Assembly: GCF_964340395.1 (NCBI RefSeq) | Contig: NC_135562.1 | Span: forward strand, 7,735,134-7,765,133 | DNA from: Glandiceps talaboti | Lineage: Eukaryota; Hemichordata; Enteropneusta; Spengelidae | Reading direction: 5' to 3' | DNA length: 30,000 nt | Part shown: one piece after another, positions 1-23,242 of the stretch | How positions within the stretch are numbered: position 1 is the first letter of the stretch | Layout: the number at the start of each line of letters is the position of its first letter | Position numbers and translations under genes: made by a program | The notes under the pieces: model-generated | What the model was told of the DNA's origin: nothing | Database searches by the model: none | Seen by the model: only the letters and a program-made list of their open reading frames with translations

Positions 1-440
1 TACAGTAAATATATATATATTGATATTTCATTAATACTTGACACATTGTGAACTTCCTTGTTTGTGTTATCGCATTAGGAGTGAACTGAAAAAAAGAATT
101 CTAGACACTCCAACCAACAAAACTATGTGTACATGTCATATATATTACATTGTATAGTGACTGTTTACTACAATTTATTGGGTCGCTGTTGTTTTGCTGG
201 TAGTTTTGTTGGAATATTGACCTTTGGTTTACAGTGAATTTTACACCCCAATATTGAACTGTTACTTAATATAGAATTTTACTTTGATAAGACCATGAGA
301 TATTACAGGAGTCACTGAGTGTGTAGCCTACTTGTATAATGTATAAATAGTTTTGTTGACAGAAAGAAAATGTGGATTTGAAAACATTTCACTTCTTGTC
401 AAAGTAGTAGTCGGGTTTCAGAGGCAATCATTTTGATTAT

Positions 441-792
441 CTGCAATTGTTGACATCAGACGACATGGAGGAACAGGAACCTGTTACAAACAGGGAAAGT
501 AAACAACTGAATTGGATTAATAACACTTGGCACAGCATGTTGGAAGTACATAAACTTGTACTATCATCATTTGATAAGAACAGTTTTATGACCACTTTAC
601 ACAATAGTTCACATTCACAAACAAATTTCCAGTTCCACTAGCATTTCATTTACACTGTACAGATGCCATAAAACTGTTCTTAGCAAACCATGGTGTGTAA
701 TACAAGTCTCTATACTTCCAACATGCTGTGCCAAGTGTTATTAATCCAATTCATTTGTTTTCTTTCCCTTTTTGTAGCAGGTTCCATTTGTC
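441..792. mobile_element. Long-TIR MITE, copy 1
   Basis: Imperfect palindrome of about 350 bp. The left arm ctgcaattgttgacatcaga... including ggattaataacacttgg and agcatgttggaagtac is answered on the right by gtactt-type ccaacatgctgtgccaag and gttattaatccaattca. A second diverged copy lies at 21728-22106. An open frame at 447-641 falls entirely within it and is not a gene. No target-site duplication could be fixed. Confidence 0.75.
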
Positions 793-993
793 TGCATTTG
801 TATAAAACATCAAAAATGTTTGCAAGCTGTACTGTGGCCAAAAAATGAAAAAAACAAACAAGTAAAATGTCTGAATATCGTTAATTAGTGTAAGGACAGT
901 AGACATGGAATTTGTGCATTACCCATACAATTAGCAGCTATGATGAAAATTTTAATTTTCACTTGTCCAAATCTGGGGTACTAGTCTGGATGC

Positions 994-1473
994 TAGTCTA
1001 ATTCATATATATATAACAGTATTGTTACTATTTACACTTCCACTCACATAGTCTAGTTCCTATACAGTATTGTTACTATTTACACTTCCACTCACTAGTC
1101 TAATTCCTATACAGTATCATTACTATTTACACCTCCACTCACAGTCTAGTTCCTATACAGTATTGTTACTATTTACACTTCCATTCACATAGTCTAATTC
1201 CTATACAGTATTGTTACTATTTACACTTCCATTCACATAGTCTAGTTCCTATACAGTATTGTTACTATTTACACTTCCATTCACATAGTCTAGTTCCTAT
1301 ACAGTATTGTTACCATTTACACCTCCACTCACTAGTCTAATTCCTATACAGTATTGTTACTATTTACACCTTCACTCACTAGTCTAATTCCTATACAGTA
1401 TTGTTACTATTTACACCTCCACTCACTAGTCTAATTCCTATACAGTATTGTTACTATTTACACTTCCACTCAC
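994..1473. repeat. About 48-bp minisatellite, ten units, in kinase intron
   Basis: Ten tandem units of 46-50 bp built around tagtctaattcctatacag, tattgttactatttacac and (c/t)tccactcac. The array ends in a hairpin: tttacacttccactcac is followed about 40 bp on by gtgagtggaggtataaa. Diverged single copies occur at 1675-1766 and 3053-3120. Confidence 0.9.
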
Positions 1474-1560
1474 CACGGACTACCTGGATACCAACATGGT
1501 CTCTAATTAAACCATGTGAGTGGAGGTATAAATTGTAATGATATATAAATATAGGGACTA
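1474..1560. repeat. Inverted arm closing the 48-bp minisatellite
   Basis: Contains gtgagtggaggtataaa and, more loosely, atagggactaga, the reverse complement of the array unit, separated from it by a loop with ctggataccaacatggtctc. It suggests that the array grew inside one arm of a fold-back transposon. Confidence 0.6.
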
Positions 1561-1674
1561 GAATAAATCTGGGATGCAGCTCTTGCAAAGCCTCATCAAA
1601 TAGCTGGAACTTCAGTAACTTGAATATAGCATATTGATTTGGGATATGTTGCTTAGTATAAGGAGTTCATATAT

Positions 1675-1766
1675 TAGTCTAGTTCCCATACAGTATAATC
1701 GTTACCATTTACACCTCCACTGTGGTTTAGTTAGAAACCACGTTGGCATCCAGACTGTCTATCCAT
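1675..1766. repeat. Solo diverged copy of the minisatellite source element
   Basis: agtctagttcccatacagta, ttaccatttacacctccact, then gtggtttagttagaaaccac and ggcatccagact. It preserves the array unit joined to the loop sequence seen at 1474-1520. Confidence 0.6.
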
Positions 1767-2017
1767 ACATTTACTCTAATGATGGGTTATTTCATTTCCC
1801 TATACTATACAGAACACTACAACATGACAAAGTGCAATAATTAATTGATTGTCAACTAATTATCAAGTTGTGAGATACTGAAAGAATTTGACCATCATTG
1901 CATTTAATAGCAAGTGTGATATCAGGAAAATTGTGGAAAAAAATAGTTGAAGTTACTGCTGTTTTGAGTGTGACATTTAAGTCAGTTCTTTAATTTATTG
2001 GTTTTGTCATATTACAG

Positions 2018-8442
<6,425 letters not shown>

Positions 8443-9568
8443 AGTTTCATCACCCAAGTTGTTGCCTAGCAACATCTTCAACATGAACATGTAAATTTTT
8501 GAGACATTACAAAAAAAAGAAGTTTATATGTCTATGTTAATACAGTAACCTACACAGAGTAGCTTGCAACAACAATTCACACCTTTATTTGAATGACTGC
8601 TGTTTTCTTAGGAGATAGGGAGTGATGTTAGAAGGGTACGTAGAGGATGTGATATTTGTGAACTATTTTTGTATGAAAACGTGTATAGTGTATTTTACTA
8701 TGCAAAGTTTGTTTTGGGAAACTGTCAATATTTTAGTCAGAACTGTGCATTTTAGAATTAAGGTGCATCAATAACCTGTAGTGAAATTAGAGGGGGGGGG
8801 GAAGAAATAATTTAATATGAAGTCAAAGAGTTTCAAATATTTTAGTAGAGTTAGTCGGTGGCACATTGTCATAATCAGAGCCAGAATTTCAACAGAAGTA
8901 AGCCATTTTGCTATTGGCTGATAAACAAGCTGCTGTATTGTTCAGTATGTTCTTAAGCCTATCAGGAGGACCCTTCTTCTGAATTATTACAACCTACAGG
9001 TTTTTTATCTGTTATCAATATCTGTATCAACATTGGAAGGTCAAAGTTCATTTTGAGTTTAGAGAGTGAGAATTGTGATGATTCCAGAAGGAATTTGTAA
9101 ATTTATTAAAGTGTCTTGCTTTGCAATCATAATTTTGTACGTAAAATTAACATGTTCACGCAACTCATACCAGTTCTAACTGGATTAAACTGGTATGAAC
9201 TGGTCACAACTGGTTTGTATGCTCTTGTTAGCACTGATAGATGGTTCTAGTAAACTGGATCAAACTTGTTCCAACCGGTTTAAAGCTATGCTGGCATAGT
9301 TTGAGTTTATGTAAATGAGTTCAGAATTAGTACTTAAACAGGTGAAGTTATGTTAACTGACATTCATAACTGAAAAAAAAAGTAAAACAGTTTTGGCGCA
9401 ACTCTCAAGAATTACGACAACTCAAGGTTGACCAGTTCCAGTTTCGACAAAATAGAACAAGTATAGTTTTTGCACAAGAAGGCATAGATAATCAGCTGTA
9501 AAATTTTCTTGCGAAGAATTTACTTCATGGCTTTGGCAATCAACTCAAGCTTGCGACATCACAATAAA
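8443..9568 (+). other. Kinase 3' UTR and candidate polyadenylation signals
   Basis: No coding signal after the stop. Candidate hexamers are ATTAAA at 9105-9110 and AATAAA at 9563-9568; which one is used cannot be told from sequence. A G9-10 run lies near 8792. Short aactgg/ccagtt motifs at 9165-9290 recall the intronic tandem repeats. Confidence 0.4.
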
Positions 9569-10031
9569 CACATCTGTGCTATATTTAATGCAGAAAATAA
9601 TATTCAACAATTTCATCATATTTTGAGATATTTTATTTTTGCATTCGACACTCAGTAATCATGTGCAATTCCTTGTTTATTTTCCCCGCAAGAATGGAAT
9701 ATTTTGTAATCTGAGAATGACAATTTCTAGAATGTAAATCATATTATTAGTTCTTACCTATTAACTATCCGTCGTTATTTTCGAAACTGTTCAGTGTTTT
9801 TTTTTCATATCTGTAATCATCATTTGTCATGTTATCAAGTTGATCTTTATACTGACTAAATTTGTCAGTTTTTTGAAGTATTATATAAATTAATTCAGAG
9901 CATGTAGTCTCGTACTTATTGATGACGGCGTTTAACCCGTGTTATATTTGCCATTTGTAGCAAATATATGAAATTAATTGTCACCTACAAGTGTAGACCT
10001 ATTTCTTATCAGGTTATCCTAGTTTCAGAGC

Positions 10032-10474
10032 TACAGCACATTGCAGATTACTGTTCACTGGCACTGTGTGCTATCACTATGCAAATATTTATGATACAGC
10101 AGTCCATTTTGAAGCTAAAAAGCAAATTTTAATGATTTAGGTTGACAGCCATCTTCGAAAACAGAAACCAATAGGAAACTGCACATGCTACACTATAAGA
10201 TAGCATGAGTGGAATTTCTTGCTATATTTTGTCTAAGTAAAATACACCATTTAATGTACTACAACAAGATGTAAACTTGCAGTCTCCAATGTTTTGATGT
10301 CTGCATTTGATGTCTGGATGGTTAGTTCATTTCATTTAGACAAAATGTGGCAAGAAACTGTTACAGTATTCATTCAATCTTGCTACCTTAAAATGTAGCA
10401 TGTGCAGTTTCTGCTTGGTTTCTGAATAGTTGTATCAAACAGAGCCAGTGAACACTAACCTGCAATGTGCTGTA
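10032..10474. mobile_element. Palindromic MITE-like element
   Basis: Left arm tacagcacattgcag and gttcactggc, then aaactgcacatgctac and attttgtcta; right arm mirrors these as gtagcatgtgcagttt, gccagtgaacac and ctgcaatgtgctgta. The left arm carries about 80 extra bases, probably a later insertion. No coding content. Confidence 0.75.
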
Positions 10475-11264
10475 TGATTTATTGGTAATACAGAAGTTAC
10501 CTGTTTGAATAAAAAAGATGGGGAATGCATTGTCTTGATACATTTGAGTAAATTTAAGGTGTTGGTATAACTTAAAAGCTTTTCGCAGAGTTCGTACTGA
10601 TTGGTTCAAAAACTGACAATGGAGAAATATGAAACCTGTTGCCTGTAAATACACAGCTGGTAGAGATTGTAATGTATGTTGTACAGGTTGTTATAACTTT
10701 TAATAGAAACGTCATATTTGAGGAACACCTAGAATAGGATATGAGAGCATTTTGGGTGCAAGTTAAAGCACTATTTGTTTGTTTGGTACATTGAAGTAAC
10801 ATTTTGTGTGTATTCATTCTGGCAAGCAAGAACATATTTTTCCACCACTTCGCGGTGTGTCTTTGAAAGTGTCATAATGCCTGTGGTGTTTAGACGATGT
10901 GTATATTGTTTATTTCAATTTAAGTACGTTGATATATGTACAATGTATGTATACGTTGAGTGCAACCTTGTTGATAACTAAAACTAAACCCATCTAACTG
11001 TTCACGATAGGTATACATTTGTTACAATGCAGTGCATTGTCTGTGATTGGATATTTTTGGCGAACTGGGTGTAATTTAGTGATGTTGTGGGTATATTTCA
11101 TTAAATTTGGGTACATTGTAGGGACATTTGGTGTAAGTTATGTAGATTGTTACATTTGGGTACAGAATAGCTAAATTTGGTATAATTTGATATAATGTGG
11201 GTATATTATAGATACATTTAGTGTAATTTGGCTAATGCATTTGACATAATCTAGGTTTCATTTT

Positions 11265-12212
11265 AGGTACATTTGATGTAATTTGGGTACAATGTAGGTA
11301 CATTTGGTATAATTTGGGTACAATGTAAGTACATTTGGTAAATTTGGGTACAATGTGGGCACATTTGGTATAATTTGGGTACATTGTAGGTACATTTGGT
11401 ATAATTTGGGTACAATGTAGGTACATTTGGTATAACTTGGGTACATTGTAGGTACATTTGGTATAATTTGGGTACATTGTAGGTACATTTGGTATAATTT
11501 GGGTACAATGTAGGTACATTTGGTATAATTTGGGTACATTGTAGGTACATTTGGTATAATTTGGGTACAATGTAGGTACATTTGGTATAATTTGGGTACA
11601 TTGTAGGTACATTTGGTATAATTTGGGTACAATGTAGGTACATTTGGTATAATTTGGGTACATTGTAGGTACATTTGGTATAATTTGGGTACAATGTAGG
11701 TACATTTGGTATAATTTGGGTACATTGTAGGTACATTTGGTATAATTTGGGTACATTGTAGGCACATTTGGTATAATTTGGGTACAATGTAGGTACATTT
11801 GGTATAATTTGGGTACAATGTAGGTACATTTGGTATAATTTGGGTACATTGTAGGCACATTTGGTATAATTTGGGTACAATGTAGGTACATTTGGTATAA
11901 TTTGGGTACAATGTAGGTACATTTGGTATAATTTGGGTACATTGTAGGTACATTTGGTATAATTTGGGTACATTGTAGGTACATTTGGTATAATTTGGGT
12001 ACATTGTAGGTACATTTGGTATAATTTGGGTACAATGTAGGTACATTTGGTATAATTTGGGTACATTGTAGGTACATTTGGTATAATTTGGGTACATTGT
12101 AGGTACATTTGGTATAATTTGGGTACATTGTAGGTACATTTGGTATAATTTGGGTACATTGTAGGTACATTTGGTATAATTTGGGTACATTGTAGGTACA
12201 GTTGGTATAATT
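11265..12212. repeat. 31-bp minisatellite, about 30 units
   Basis: Near-perfect tandem unit ggtacatttggtataatttg followed by ggtacaWtgta, where W alternates between A and T. Units decay gradually to the left (from about 11060) but end sharply on the right, at about 12210. The 31-bp period with no stop codon on the minus strand keeps all three minus frames open for about 300 codons; these are not genes. Confidence 0.97.
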
Positions 12213-13048
12213 TGGGTACATTTATGTTAGTATACTAGTATTTGATGTAATCTGGATGTATTATAGGTAATACATACTATTAGTATTTTATTGTTACAGT
12301 GTCCATGTACAATTTAGATTTTATTTGGAGATGCCAAGAACATTCCAAGGAACTCTAGTACTACATTGACAATTTTGATACCCTGAGTTATATTACTAGA
12401 AACAAATATTGAAGATACAATTGCAAGGGGTGGGGTATGATAGATATTGTGGATTTTTGATGTCTTTATTTGGTGTAGATTTAGCTAAAATGAAGGACAT
12501 TCCATAATTTGGTGTTGAATGTAGGACAAGATAGTACTAATTAGACATATTTAGTTTAACAACAATCATAGTTGGAAAATATTTTAAGAAATAAAAGATA
12601 GTTACTGCAGTGATGCAGTTTTCATGAAGTTACGTTTTTCTTTATAAATGTTTCGTCTCATCATGCCAATGTACAGAAAATTTTGTGACATTTCTTCCAG
12701 TTTGAAAGGTGAGATCACACAATCTATCATTCTTAGTTTTTACAGTCATTTTGAATGTTATAGGAAAACCATTGTCTTGTCACTCATTATGTTAGGCGTA
12801 GAAATGTTTGCATTCTGAAAAGATAATACTAAATATTTACATGTGTAGATAATTTGTTGACCATAAACATTGCTCATTAACCAGGGTAAAAAAAAAAATT
12901 GTTATTTTGATGTCAATTTGTATGTGATTGATTTGAAAGTCGTTCATTGTGTGGCAGCCATCTTGTATTTTTCTTCTAATATGGCAAAGGTCAGGTAGAT
13001 TGAAAGTAATGATCAGATAAAATTACTGGGAGTGTATTTTTTGATTGC

Positions 13049-13097
13049 ACACACACACTTATATGCACATACATACATACACCCAGACATGCACACA

Positions 13098-13165
<68 letters not shown>
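13049..13165. repeat. (CA)n microsatellite
   Basis: Nearly uninterrupted CA tract from about 13090, preceded by a degenerate CA/CATA portion. Confidence 0.97.
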
Positions 13166-13167
<2 letters not shown>

Positions 13168-13435
13168 TAAAGTACATTCAGACTGTATTTGACACTTGAG
13201 ATGTTTTGTTTTTTCTGGTATTCAAGTCCAGATGAAGTTCTAAATGTTGTTTGACAAACATGATGTGGTGTTGCACTGCAATCATTTTGTATTATTGTAA
13301 GCTCTTACCTATGAGAAGTGCCAAACATCATATTAAATTTGGCTAATTTGTAGCTCAATTTGTGAAAAAATCTTTCCTAAAATAATGTAGACTTTTGTGC
13401 ATGTAATGTTCTAGGTTTTCTAATCAGAGGATCGA

Positions 13436-13451
13436 CCCCCCCCCCCCCCCC
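13436..13451. repeat. Poly-C tract (C16)
   Basis: Sixteen consecutive C residues; a likely site of length error in assembly. Confidence 0.9.
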
Positions 13452-14628
13452 TCAGGGTACATGTGTGAATCTGACAATCGACTAGCTTTGCTTTAAAAAT
13501 GACCACTTCACTGGATATGAGAGAATGTGTTCATGCTGTTGCCATTGCATCATTTGATGGCACTGTTGACATTCTACTTTGTACACATACCCCCCAGCTA
13601 CCTTAAAACTGTAAGATACACTGTGTCGTTCAGTCTTCACTGGCTCTCAGTTCCTAAGGGGGTTGGCCAATTGGTTTAGGCCACTTCTCACCCTAGCCAT
13701 TACTATAACAACTCCTTATTGAGATTTTGTAACAGACTTACATTACATTTCTATATTATTGTCCCACTCTTTTGGTTTGAGAATTTGTTTCTTTATGTTC
13801 TATCTGTATATGTGTGTTCCTTATGTTTTAACCAACCCAGTATTGCCACACCAATGAATTTAAATCACACAATTTATAGAAATTAAAATCAAACTGGCAT
13901 TGTTGCCAAAAAGTTCAAATATTAATATTGTAATTATTCTCAACTTTGACCTCTATATTTTCTTGGATCATAATTTTTCTCTATCAAATTTTTGAAAATA
14001 AACAAATTAGCATACTGCTTTGTTTTGTTGGTTTTTTTTTGATTGGATGTCAGTGTTTTGTTTGTGTGTGTGTGACCTTTGTGTGACCCCGAATTGAGGT
14101 TATTAATTTTGATTAATATATATGCAAATTATGTGACTTCAAAGTCTACTTTCAAAACAGATTACATTTTAGGAATGAAACACAGTTGTCTGACATTGAA
14201 GCTAAACTGAAGAATTGGTCGCAGAACTAAATAATAATCCTATGTAATCCCCTCATGGCTCCACAGAAAGGAAAACACTAATGCGAGAACCTGGGATTAA
14301 AACTCTGGTCTTTAATCTTCATATAATTGATTAATGAAAATTGATTGCCCATACTGAATCTTCCGAAGATTATCTGCACTGCAACCTGTGAAGTGTCTGA
14401 AAATCATTCAGATGTTGTTCAGCCTAGGCTTTAGGTACAAAGAATTATTAATTTGCCAATTATTCTATTTTTTGTTTGATTTATGCACAAATTAAAAATT
14501 TAATCAGTTTTCACAATCGTTATTTAACTATCTACTTGTTGCCTAAAGACAAAAATTGTTACGCATCACAATTTTCACTGTGACTACATCACTTGTATTT
14601 GTATGTGTATGTACACAATAATTTGCAA

Positions 14629-14828
14629 ATAGCGCCCTCAACGTAATAATTGAATTGTCTTTTCTATCCTTTGTTCGTCGCATAGTGGCGCTCTACATAA
14701 GATGGCGACTTGCAGTGGAAGTTGGTGATTTTCATGTGCATTTTGTAACCATCTTGTTTTACTCCAAATACAATCACAATTACAAACAAGGACATTTAGA
14801 ATATCGTAAAAGACATCGAACAGTAACC
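14629..14828 (+). promoter_or_regulatory. Putative COPS5 core promoter and 5' UTR
   Basis: The 200 bp before the COPS5 ATG contain aagatggcgac at 14699-14709, which matches the YY1 motif often placed at or just after the start site of TATA-less housekeeping genes. Two gcgc-type motifs lie just upstream (agcgccctca at 14631 and gtggcgctct at about 14686), and a pyrimidine-rich stretch lies near 14660. No TATA box is evident. The transcription start itself is not visible. Confidence 0.45.
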
Positions 14829-19847
<5,019 letters not shown>

Positions 19848-20082
19848 TCACGTCCCCCCTTGGCCCCCCCTGATATGAGCAATGGACATTTCTTTCATTG
19901 TGTACATCTTATCAGTGAGAACTTTACAGTGTTAGTTATTCAACATTTTGTTATCTATAAACAAATATATATCGTCAAGTAGTGTACTGGCTAGGTGTAG
20001 TGTAGTTGTAACATTTCTCAGTGATTTTCATGGAAATCTGTAGTGTATACAATAGTATGTCATACCTTTATGATTAAGTAAT

Positions 20083-20088
20083 AATAAA
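20083..20088 (+). terminator. COPS5: COPS5 polyadenylation signal
   Basis: AATAAA about 235 bp after the stop codon, in an AT-rich context. It is the first canonical hexamer downstream. Confidence 0.65.
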
Positions 20089-20658
20089 GGAAGGCCACTA
20101 AACAATTTGAATGACCTCAATTGCTTAAAATCTGTCAAATATGCACATAACCCCAACACACAGCCACCCATACATCCACACACCCATACACATCTTGGAA
20201 TTTCACAAGTGTCATTAAAGATTGCCGTACACTGTGGGGTATGGTAGTTCCTGCATCCACTGAAAACAATATTGCATTATAAAAAGTAAAACCGTATAAG
20301 CGAGAAACACTTATGATAATAACATAATAATAAAAAAGGAAATTTATAATGAGCCTGATCTCCGAAGAGCGACCAGGCGCAGACAGAACTGCTAACAAAA
20401 TGAGAGGATACAGAGAAACAATTGAAAATAAGGAAAGATGTAGAGAGAAGTGTGTGAGGGAGAGTAGATTGACGACCATCTTCAGTGTGGCTGGCCGTTT
20501 TTAGAATATGATAAAAATAGAATAGAAAACAATGAAAATTGAAGCAATGCTTCATTCCTGTCATTGGCAGCCATGTTTTCCCATCATACATTGCAAGTGA
20601 TGTCATCAGTTAATTCCTGTTCTCTCCAGCCACTTCTCACTCAAAGATGACCAGTAAT

Positions 20659-20751
20659 AAACAGAAACATACAATTTTTGCCCTTTATTCATAAAAGGTA
20701 ACTTTCTTTTCATAAATACAATCTAGAGTAAATAATAGCAATGTAGTCTGT
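20659..20751. repeat. Second copy of the 92-bp block
   Basis: Same orientation as 18164-18255 and about 97 percent identical, with unrelated flanks on both sides. Confidence 0.85.
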
Positions 20752-20876
20752 TCAGAGTTTTGATGAATAAAAAGTAGTTCATACAATTCAAAGATATGAC
20801 ATTGTCTTACTGGTTCTTTTGTTCATGTGATACAAGGCAAGAGTGTGACTGTCTGACGGATTACTCAGAAGCTCTG

Positions 20877-20891
20877 CCACTAGAGGGCGCT
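20877..20891 (+). promoter_or_regulatory. CTCF-like motif between convergent genes
   Basis: ccactagagggcgct matches the core bilaterian CTCF consensus at every strong position. It lies between the 3' ends of COPS5 and the DUF389 gene. Occupancy cannot be judged from sequence. Confidence 0.4.
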
Positions 20892-21347
20892 CTATTAGTT
20901 GGATTCACCTGATTGTCATGATGGCACACTAATTAATAACAATACTTTAAAATAGACATGGGTATCATAATTGTACACTTATTTCAAGAACACCCATACA
21001 AAATACAGAATTAAAAAATAATTTATTCTAAAATATCTTGTGTTTCAAAAGGTATATTTAGAAATTTAGATTTTGTCATCTATATTTGTTTTAGTTTTTA
21101 AAAGCGTGTGGTAAGTTGTAATCATACGTTGAGTCCTAAGGATGACTCTACTAAGTTCATGTACATGTACAATGTCAAATTCAAAATTAACTTAGCAAAT
21201 TTGCACTAAATTATGTACGTGGTTAACTGCAAATTTCAAACTCTCCGTATTTCAATTTGTGTTAGCATTCCCTGTGTATTAGTTAGTAGTGTGTAGTTTT
21301 CTACAGGCAACAAATTTCAAGCAACTTTTCAAGGTAAGAACTAGAAT

Positions 21348-21442
21348 GTAACATATAGGTCATGTCGCTCTGCCTTCACTGCCCTCCCGTGGGAAATGTT
21401 GCCGATGTGTAAGGGCGCTTCTCCACAGCATACCTTACAGAC
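21348..21442. mobile_element. Small palindromic element, copy 1
   Basis: Matches the element at 22344-22450: tcatgtcgctctgcc, ccctcccgtgggaaatg, ccgatgtgtaagggcgc and cataccttacagact. Its left terminus has drifted. Confidence 0.6.
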
Positions 21443-21727
21443 TCGGCAAGAACAAGTTCAGCCTCTGTGTTTGACTGTTAGGATATTTAAATTTGCCACT
21501 TTACGTAGTAGATATTTAAATTTTGTTCATATTTCAATAAACCTATATAATTCAAGAACATTCCTAGAAAGACAACCTCAAAATAGTACGTGTAAATCAT
21601 GATAAAGGTCTTTGCAATGCAATGCACCATACAACCTAAGACATTTGTTGTTGTATCGTTGTATGTCGCTATTTCAGTATGTGATGTGTTAGAAAAATAG
21701 TTTGCATGTAGTCCAGTGTACACATAC

Positions 21728-22106
21728 CGACATCAGACCATTGACAAACGGAACCTGAGACGAACAGTGAAAGTAAACACATGAATACATGTAGTATTAA
21801 TTTAATAACACTTGGTATAGCATGTTGGAAGTACAGAGACTTGTATTACATTCCATCAGTTGATAAGAACAGTTTTATGATCACTTTACATAATAGTTCA
21901 TGTTCACAAACAAATGTCCAGTTCCCCTGGCATTTCATGTACACATAAAGAGACCATAAAACTGTTCTTATCAAACCATGGTGTGTAATATAAGTCTCTG
22001 TACTTCCAACATGCTGTGACACGATGTTATTAATCCAATTCATTTGTTTACTTTCCCTGCTTGTAACAGGTTCTATTCATCCATGGTCTGATGTCAGCAG
22101 TTGTAG
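21728..22106. mobile_element. Long-TIR MITE, copy 2
   Basis: Diverged homologue of 441-792: agcatgttggaagtac and aacagttttatgatcacttt on the left, ccaacatgctgtgac, aatccaattcatttg and ggtctgatgtcagcag on the right. The arms are mutually inverted over about 100 bp. Confidence 0.75.
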
Positions 22107-22343
22107 GTAATTACAAACATTCTTTCAGCCTCTGTGTTTTGATTGTTAGGATATTTTGGTGTTATATTTCATTAAACTTATAATGGGCAAGTACGGCTTT
22201 GGCAGTTAAAAAAATGAAACATTTTAGTACTGATAATTAATATTAAAATGACAGTAGTAATTCAGTGCAAAATTAGATTGGTTTGCACCATAAACGGTCC
22301 TTCTCAAGAAATTTGAAAAAACAAGAAGACACTTCAGATCTTC

Positions 22344-22450
22344 TTAGACTGTAAGATATGTCATGCTGTTCTGCCCTTACCACCCTCCTCTCGTGAGAGG
22401 GGTTAACCGATATGTGAGGGCGCCCCGTCACGACATACCTTACAGACTAA
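22344..22450. mobile_element. Small palindromic element, copy 2 (107 bp)
   Basis: Perfect 12-bp ends ttagactgtaag and cttacagactaa apart from one base, continuing as gatatgtcatg versus cgacatacc; an inner hairpin ctctcgtgagag lies at its centre. Likely a tiny non-autonomous DNA transposon. Confidence 0.7.
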
Positions 22451-22652
22451 CTTTATCTCAATTAAATCTAATAGCATTTAATAGAAGAGGGCTGGTTTGT
22501 TTCAGTTTCCATATTGTGAACAGTTTTCTTCCCTTATGCTCAGTTATGTTTCAATCAGAATAAACTTTGATGTTTTAGAATTGATTGTTCAAAACATCAC
22601 ATTTACAGGAGAAATGAATTTGCCTGAGTGTTTTGAGACATGATATTTTTAA

Positions 22653-23012
22653 AGGGGTACAAGCTGAGTTTAGACATTTTGGAACGACATTTTTGCTTCA
22701 TATTTAAAAGTCACTCCTAGTATGCTACTCACTGAAGTATACTTAAAATCCATCACTTGCAACTGTACTGACGTCACACCAGATATTAAGATATAACATA
22801 TAAACGATCCAATAATGTAATTTTTGAGACGTATCAAAAATGTGGAGGAATCCATACAAGACAATCAACTGTTCTAACAATGCCCAGAAGGCAATTGTAA
22901 TGTCATAGAAGGCATACAGTGACATTGTCATTATACTAGAGTAGTTTAAATCAAGGTTTTATGTAAGTATTTTCACCTGAGTAAAAAGTTTATAAACTCA
23001 CCTTGTGCCCCT
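22653..23012. mobile_element. TTAA-flanked MITE, 360 bp
   Basis: Flanked by TTAA at 22649-22652 and 23013-23016. Terminal inverted repeats aggggtacaagctgagttt and its mirror aaactcaccttgtgcccct differ at two positions. TTAA duplication is the hallmark of piggyBac-type transposition; no transposase is encoded. Hydrophobic minus-strand frames inside it (22670-22931) are not supported as genes. Confidence 0.65.
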
Positions 23013-23242
23013 TTAACACAGACAATATCCTGAATATCATTTCTCCTGTAATGTGAGTCATTATGTATGTAAAGCAAATCACTTTCTCTCACGTACAGAA
23101 GAAATTTCTTTACACGTGTCTCTGTCTGAAAACACTGATCAAAGTCAAGACCTCCTTACTGTAGTTATAAATAATGATATTGTTCTATAACTTGTCTATT
23201 TCTCGTGAAATCTCTTTTCAAAATTCAAGAATTATTGGTTTC

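Larger units (their letters stand above)
12213..14628. other. Intergenic stretch without genes
   Basis: Between the 31-bp array and the COPS5 promoter. It holds a (CA)n microsatellite, a C16 run, poly-A tracts and AATAAA hexamers without associated coding sequence. Neither strand offers a credible exon. The stretches 8443-11060 apart from the MITE, and this one, look like ordinary AT-rich non-coding DNA. Confidence 0.6.
19848..21347. other. Convergent intergenic region, left part
   Basis: COPS5 3' UTR, then AT-rich DNA holding the second 92-bp block and a CTCF-like motif. No convincing open frame on either strand; the two ~110-codon minus-strand frames between 20135 and 20606 are low-complexity and match no family. 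Confidence 0.55.

Noticed and set aside
447-641. 64-codon open frame near the left edge
   Set aside because: Lies wholly inside a MITE whose other copy at 21728 does not keep the frame.
11232-12221. Three overlapping minus-strand open frames of 298-329 codons rich in YPNYTKCTY
   Set aside because: They are the same 31-bp tandem repeat read in three frames; no start context, no exon signals and no family likeness.
13635-13680. Peptide SLHWLSVPK resembling a LINE reverse-transcriptase motif (LHWLPV)
   Set aside because: Only a few residues, stop codon soon after, no other reverse-transcriptase block nearby.
14655-14828. In-frame upstream extension of COPS5 by 58 codons
   Set aside because: COPS5 orthologues start at the 14829 equivalent; the extension spans the promoter-like YY1 motif and resembles no protein.
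22670-22931. Hydrophobic minus-strand open frames that look like membrane segments
   Set aside because: Both lie within the TTAA-flanked MITE and have no splice or family support.
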